From an uncultured Bacilli bacterium (GTDB lineage Bacteria; Bacillota_I; Bacilli_A; RF39; UBA660), in assembly GCA_947624535.1 (NCBI GenBank), contig CANQKU010000048.1, forward strand, positions 1-8,239: a DNA stretch of 8,239 bases, in the 5' to 3' direction. Under the pieces are notes generated by a model that worked only from the letters and a program-made list of their open reading frames with translations, did no database searches and was not told where the DNA came from. The translations under genes were made by a program, and so were the position numbers. Below are positions 5,955 through 8,239 of the stretch, in pieces. Numbering within the stretch: the stretch's first letter is position 1; each line of letters begins with the position of its first letter.

Positions 5955-6842
5955 ATGAATTATTACGACTATCTTAATCTTTCTTTAGAACTACATTTAT
6001 TTTTTGATAGAATTATGAAAGAACATAGTCTTTTTTTAGAATTAGCTTTTACGGAAAAAGAAAATCAAACAAGACAGATTGCTAAAAAATTTCAACAAGC
6101 TTTTAATAAACTTTTACAAAAGTCAGTAGAAATAGCACATGGCAATATTACTAATAATGTTATTGCATCAGGTGAGTTTATTACTCCTAATACACTAATC
6201 GCTGAACAACAAATGAATAAATATTTTGAATGTTTTATAGATACTAATTTAACAAAAGAAGAACAAAGACTAAATCCTGGTAGATTAGATATTGATAGAA
6301 AAATAATTAGTGATGTAACTTATATAAATAAAGAAGGTTTATCTTTACTTAAAAATTTTATAAAGTATCAAGAAGAAGTTTTAGAACAAGTTTTAACTTG
6401 TAAAATCTATACAAATGCTTATCCATCTTTTATAAATCATATGCTTGAAGAGGCCAGGCTATATGATGAATTGTTAACAGGACTTTTTAATGGTCAATTT
6501 ATTTCAAAAAATAATCTCTATGAGCAAGAAATATTTTGGAATCATTTTATGAAAGAACATGCTTTATTTATTAGAGGACTTTTAGATCCAAGTGAAAATG
6601 ATTCAATTTTACTTGCAGATAAATTTGCTCAAGAATATCAAATGATAGATAATCGTTATAAGGGTGATTTTTCAAAACTAACAAAAGCAAGTTTTAATGA
6701 AACTTTAAATTTTCAAGATTTTAATAAAAAGCAAGAAGATTTAATTTTATCATGTAAAATAAAAAGTATGATTATGCCACTTCTTTCTGATCATTTATTA
6801 AGAGAGGCTAATCATTATCTTAGAATATTAAATAATAGATAA
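5955..6842 (+). CDS. DUF2935 protein, duplicated metal-binding-type helical bundle
   Basis: The 295 residues match the DUF2935 family by its opening LSLELHLFFDRIMKEHSLFLE (9-29) and by IAHGNI (60-65). The function of this family is not established. The protein has two related halves. FMKEHALFI (198-206) mirrors IMKEHSLFL (20-28), and HMLEEARLYDELL (162-174) mirrors HLLREANHYLRIL (280-292). Each half thus repeats an early Glu and His (E12/H24 and E192/H202) and a later H-x3-E pair (H162/E166 and H280/E284), spaced as in ferritin-like or hemerythrin-like bundles that hold iron or another metal. Metal binding is inferred from this pattern. It is soluble, with no signal or membrane segment. The SD is GGGAGTG at 5942-5948, six bases before the ATG. 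The gene lies between two terminators, so it is probably monocistronic; I could not find a convincing promoter in the 35 bases after the preceding T run. Confidence 0.9.
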   Translation: MNYYDYLNLSLELHLFFDRIMKEHSLFLELAFTEKENQTRQIAKKFQQAFNKLLQKSVEIAHGNITNNVIASGEFITPNTLIAEQQMNKYFECFIDTNLTKEEQRLNPGRLDIDRKIISDVTYINKEGLSLLKNFIKYQEEVLEQVLTCKIYTNAYPSFINHMLEEARLYDELLTGLFNGQFISKNNLYEQEIFWNHFMKEHALFIRGLLDPSENDSILLADKFAQEYQMIDNRYKGDFSKLTKASFNETLNFQDFNKKQEDLILSCKIKSMIMPLLSDHLLREANHYLRILNNR

Positions 6843-6849
6843 TAAAAAT

Positions 6850-6897
6850 AAAAATCATCTAGAAATTATGTTAAAATAAAAATGGAGATGATTTTTT
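6850..6897 (+). terminator. Terminator of the DUF2935 gene containing the ASCH promoter, SD and start
   Basis: AAAAATCATCT (6850-6860) is perfectly complementary to AGATGATTTTT (6886-6896), an 11-base stem, followed by T to 6897. The 25-base loop (6861-6885) is unusually long. The 3' arm carries part of the ASCH SD (GGAG, 6884-6887), and its T run ends in the TTG start (6896-6898). In a read-through transcript the stem would both terminate and hide the ASCH start. Confidence 0.6.
6867..6877 (+). promoter_or_regulatory. Extended -10 promoter of the ASCH-DUF1848 pair, inside the terminator loop
   Basis: TATGTTAAAAT provides TG (6869-6870), one base, then TAAAAT (6872-6877), identical to the 11 bases before the membrane-protein gene (451-461). 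The -35 region is poor. The predicted start near 6884 is the first G of GGAG, so the message would begin inside the 3' arm and could not form the hairpin. Confidence 0.45.
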
Positions 6898-7288
6898 GAA
6901 AGTAATTACTATTAAACAGCCATATGCTACATTAATTCAACAGGGATTAAAATTGTATGAATTTCGTACTTGGAAAACTAAGTATAGAGGAGATATTTTA
7001 ATTCATGCAGGACAAGGAATTGATAAACAAGCTATGAAAAAGTATGAATATCTTAATCTTGACTATCCTAGAGGATGTATTATAGCACGTGCTAAGATTA
7101 CGGATTGTTTGAAGATTGATGATGAAATGAGAAAAGTTTTAAAAGAAGAAAATGAATTTATTTATCAAAATGTTATTGAAGATAAAGAGTTTGATGGCTA
7201 TGGATTTAAATTGGAAGAAATAGAAGAAATAAGACCAATAAAAGTAAGTGGAAAGTTGAGTTTGTGGGATTATGATTTTAAATGTTAG
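6896..7288 (+). CDS. ASCH-domain protein, TTG start
   Basis: ASCH domains have the PUA-like beta-barrel fold and are thought to bind RNA; some relatives act on modified nucleosides, for example the YqfB amidohydrolase. The 130 residues are one such domain. They open with MKVITIKQPYATLI (1-14) and carry the family signature GxKxxExR exactly (G17, K19, E22, R24), then WKTKYRGDILIHAG (26-39). The TTG start is fixed by the conserved N-terminus and by GGAG at 6884-6887, eight bases upstream; no ATG fits. The last 17 bases overlap the DUF1848 gene, so the two are translated together and probably act together. The start codon lies in a terminator-like hairpin, suggesting low or conditional expression from upstream transcription. 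Length and motifs are complete. RNA binding follows from the family; substrate and any catalytic activity are unknown. Confidence 0.93.
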   Translation: MKVITIKQPYATLIQQGLKLYEFRTWKTKYRGDILIHAGQGIDKQAMKKYEYLNLDYPRGCIIARAKITDCLKIDDEMRKVLKEENEFIYQNVIEDKEFDGYGFKLEEIEEIRPIKVSGKLSLWDYDFKC

Positions 7289-8147
7289 TGGAAGAACTGA
7301 TGTAGTAGCATTTTATTCTAAATGGTTTATGAATCGTTATCAAGAAGGATATTTTGATGTAAGAAATCCATTTAATCCACAATTAGTTAGTAGAATTTAT
7401 GTAGATGATGTAGATTTGATTTTATTTTGTACTAAGAATCCAATTCCAATTTTAAAAGATTTAAAAAAAATAAAAAAACCCATTTTATTTCATGTTACTT
7501 TGACTCCTTATAAAAAAGATATAGAACCTAATGTAATTTCTAAAAAAGAATTAATAGATGCTATTAAAAAGTTATCTGAAATTATTGGTATAGAAAATTT
7601 ATATGTTCGTTATGATCCTATTTTTTTGAGTGAACAATATTCTTTACAATATCATAAAAAAGCTTTTGAGAAAATGTGTTTTTTACTTTCTGGATATGTT
7701 AATAAAATTATTGTATCTTTTATAGATGACTATAAAAATGTTAGAAAACATAGAAAGAGTTTAAATATTAAAGATTTAGAAGAAGATGACTATAAGGAAA
7801 TTGGAACATTTTTTAGTAAGACAGCTAAAAAATATAATATGAGTGTACAAACTTGTTTTGAACAAGAGAATTTAGTAGAGTATGGATTTAAAAAAGGTGA
7901 ATGTTTATCTCATGAGTTAGCTTATAAATTAACTGGAAAAACATACAAGAATTGGAAAGCAAGAAAATGCAGTTGTGTAGAAATGGTAGATATTGGTGTA
8001 TATAATTCATGTTCACATTTTTGTAAATATTGTTATGCTAATTATGATGAAGAAAAAGTAGCGAAAAGTATAAAGATGCATAATCCAAACTCTTCATTAT
8101 TAGTTGGAGAATTACAAAAAGATGATCAAATAAAAATAAGAAAATAA
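7272..8147 (+). CDS. DUF1848 protein with C-terminal CX3CX2C iron-sulphur-type motif
   Basis: The 291 residues match DUF1848, a family of unknown function, by MILNVSGRTDVVAFYSKWF (1-19), RNPFNPQLVSRI (31-42), FCTKNPIP (52-59), HVTLTPYKKDIEPN (74-87), VRYDPIFL (112-119) and the C-terminal DIGVYNSCSHFCKYCYANY (240-258). C247, C251 and C254 form CX3CX2C, the spacing used by radical-SAM enzymes for a 4Fe-4S cluster, but here it sits near the C-terminus instead of the N-terminus. C233-x-C235 lies just before it, and C195 and C211 are further candidates for a second metal site. The body, with VTLTP and VRYDP strands, looks like a TIM-barrel-type enzyme. A permuted radical-SAM-like enzyme is an inference, not an established fact. 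ATG 7272 is set by the conserved N-terminus; only a weak GGG (7266-7268) precedes it, so translation probably depends on coupling to the overlapping ASCH gene. A terminator follows immediately. Confidence 0.93.
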   Translation: MILNVSGRTDVVAFYSKWFMNRYQEGYFDVRNPFNPQLVSRIYVDDVDLILFCTKNPIPILKDLKKIKKPILFHVTLTPYKKDIEPNVISKKELIDAIKKLSEIIGIENLYVRYDPIFLSEQYSLQYHKKAFEKMCFLLSGYVNKIIVSFIDDYKNVRKHRKSLNIKDLEEDDYKEIGTFFSKTAKKYNMSVQTCFEQENLVEYGFKKGECLSHELAYKLTGKTYKNWKARKCSCVEMVDIGVYNSCSHFCKYCYANYDEEKVAKSIKMHNPNSSLLVGELQKDDQIKIRK

Positions 8148-8177
8148 AACTTTAGAAACGTCTTTCTAGAGTTTTTT
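8146..8177 (+). terminator. Strong intrinsic terminator after the DUF1848 gene
   Basis: A 13-pair stem with one G-U wobble joins 8146-8158 to 8163-8175 around a CGTC loop, and the T run extends to 8177. The stem begins on the last two bases of the TAA stop codon. It ends the ASCH-DUF1848 unit. Confidence 0.82.
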
Positions 8178-8182
8178 GTTGT

Positions 8183-8211
8183 GTATAAAAATCTTTAGCA
8201 AGTATAAAAAT
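8183..8211 (+). repeat. 10-base direct repeat upstream of the terminal TTGACA box
   Basis: GTATAAAAAT occurs at 8183-8192 and 8202-8211, an offset of 19 bases, and ends four bases before the TTGACA. It could be a pair of regulator sites or chance in AT-rich DNA. Confidence 0.3.
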
Positions 8212-8215
8212 TTTC

Positions 8216-8239
8216 TTGACAAAAGTACTGGGGGGGGGG
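8216..8239 (+). promoter_or_regulatory. Consensus -35 box followed by a poly-G tract that ends the window
   Basis: TTGACA (8216-8221) is a perfect -35. Eight bases later a run of ten G (8230-8239) continues to the edge. The -10 box and the gene it would serve are missing, so the promoter call is incomplete. The G run is either a real homopolymer in the spacer or a sequencing or assembly artefact. Confidence 0.4.

Noticed and set aside
1..8239. TGA recoded as tryptophan, as in mycoplasmas
   Set aside because: All genes read through without internal TGA, conserved tryptophans use TGG, and protein lengths fit their families under the standard code.
1..8239. Mobile element, CRISPR array, tRNA, rRNA or defence island
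   Set aside because: I found no transposase or integrase motifs, regularly spaced repeats or tRNA-like cloverleaf. The single Xre gene is not enough to call a prophage or toxin-antitoxin locus.

Overview
The window looks like a whole short contig from a low-GC member of the Bacillota. All ten genes lie on the plus strand. They use AT-rich codons, good Shine-Dalgarno (SD) sites and A-type (vegetative) promoters, and every gene ends in TAA or TAG. A gut lineage of Clostridia or Bacilli is my inference. It rests on the mix of a surface protein ending in a GVRxxVxISK-like tail, a sporulation-type SpoIID/peptidoglycan-binding protein, and DUF2935 and DUF1848 proteins. I cannot name a genus. The first gene is cut by the left edge, and the right edge is a run of ten G.

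Layout: 1-387 is the C-terminal part of a cysteine-bearing secreted protein that is richer in GC than the rest. 493-1239 is an unrecognised two-pass membrane protein closed by a terminator. A consensus promoter at 1271-1300 then drives miaB (1357-2781), a tRNA methylthiotransferase. It is followed by a small HD-domain protein (TTG start, 2862-3320) with its own promoter and a strong terminator. 3384-5424 is a tight two-gene unit: a signal-less protein with four LysM domains, then a signal-less SpoIID-like protein with three peptidoglycan-binding domains. This is most easily read as a spore-envelope or cortex pair. 5553-5894 is a small Xre-type regulator. 5955-6842 is a DUF2935 protein made of two related helical halves. 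6896-8147 is an overlapping pair: an ASCH-domain protein and a DUF1848 protein whose C-terminus carries a CX3CX2C iron-sulphur-type motif. The last 60 bases hold a terminator, a short direct repeat and a TTGACA box that runs into the poly-G end.

The genes do not form one pathway. They are several short transcription units, mostly separated by intrinsic terminators. The most notable points are: (1) the ASCH/DUF1848 pair, whose control region packs upstream terminator, promoter, SD and TTG start into about 50 bases; (2) the LysM plus SpoIID pair without export signals; (3) the poly-G tract in what would be a promoter spacer, which is either a phase-variation switch or an end-of-contig artefact. 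I see no mobile element, CRISPR array, rRNA, tRNA or recognisable defence island.
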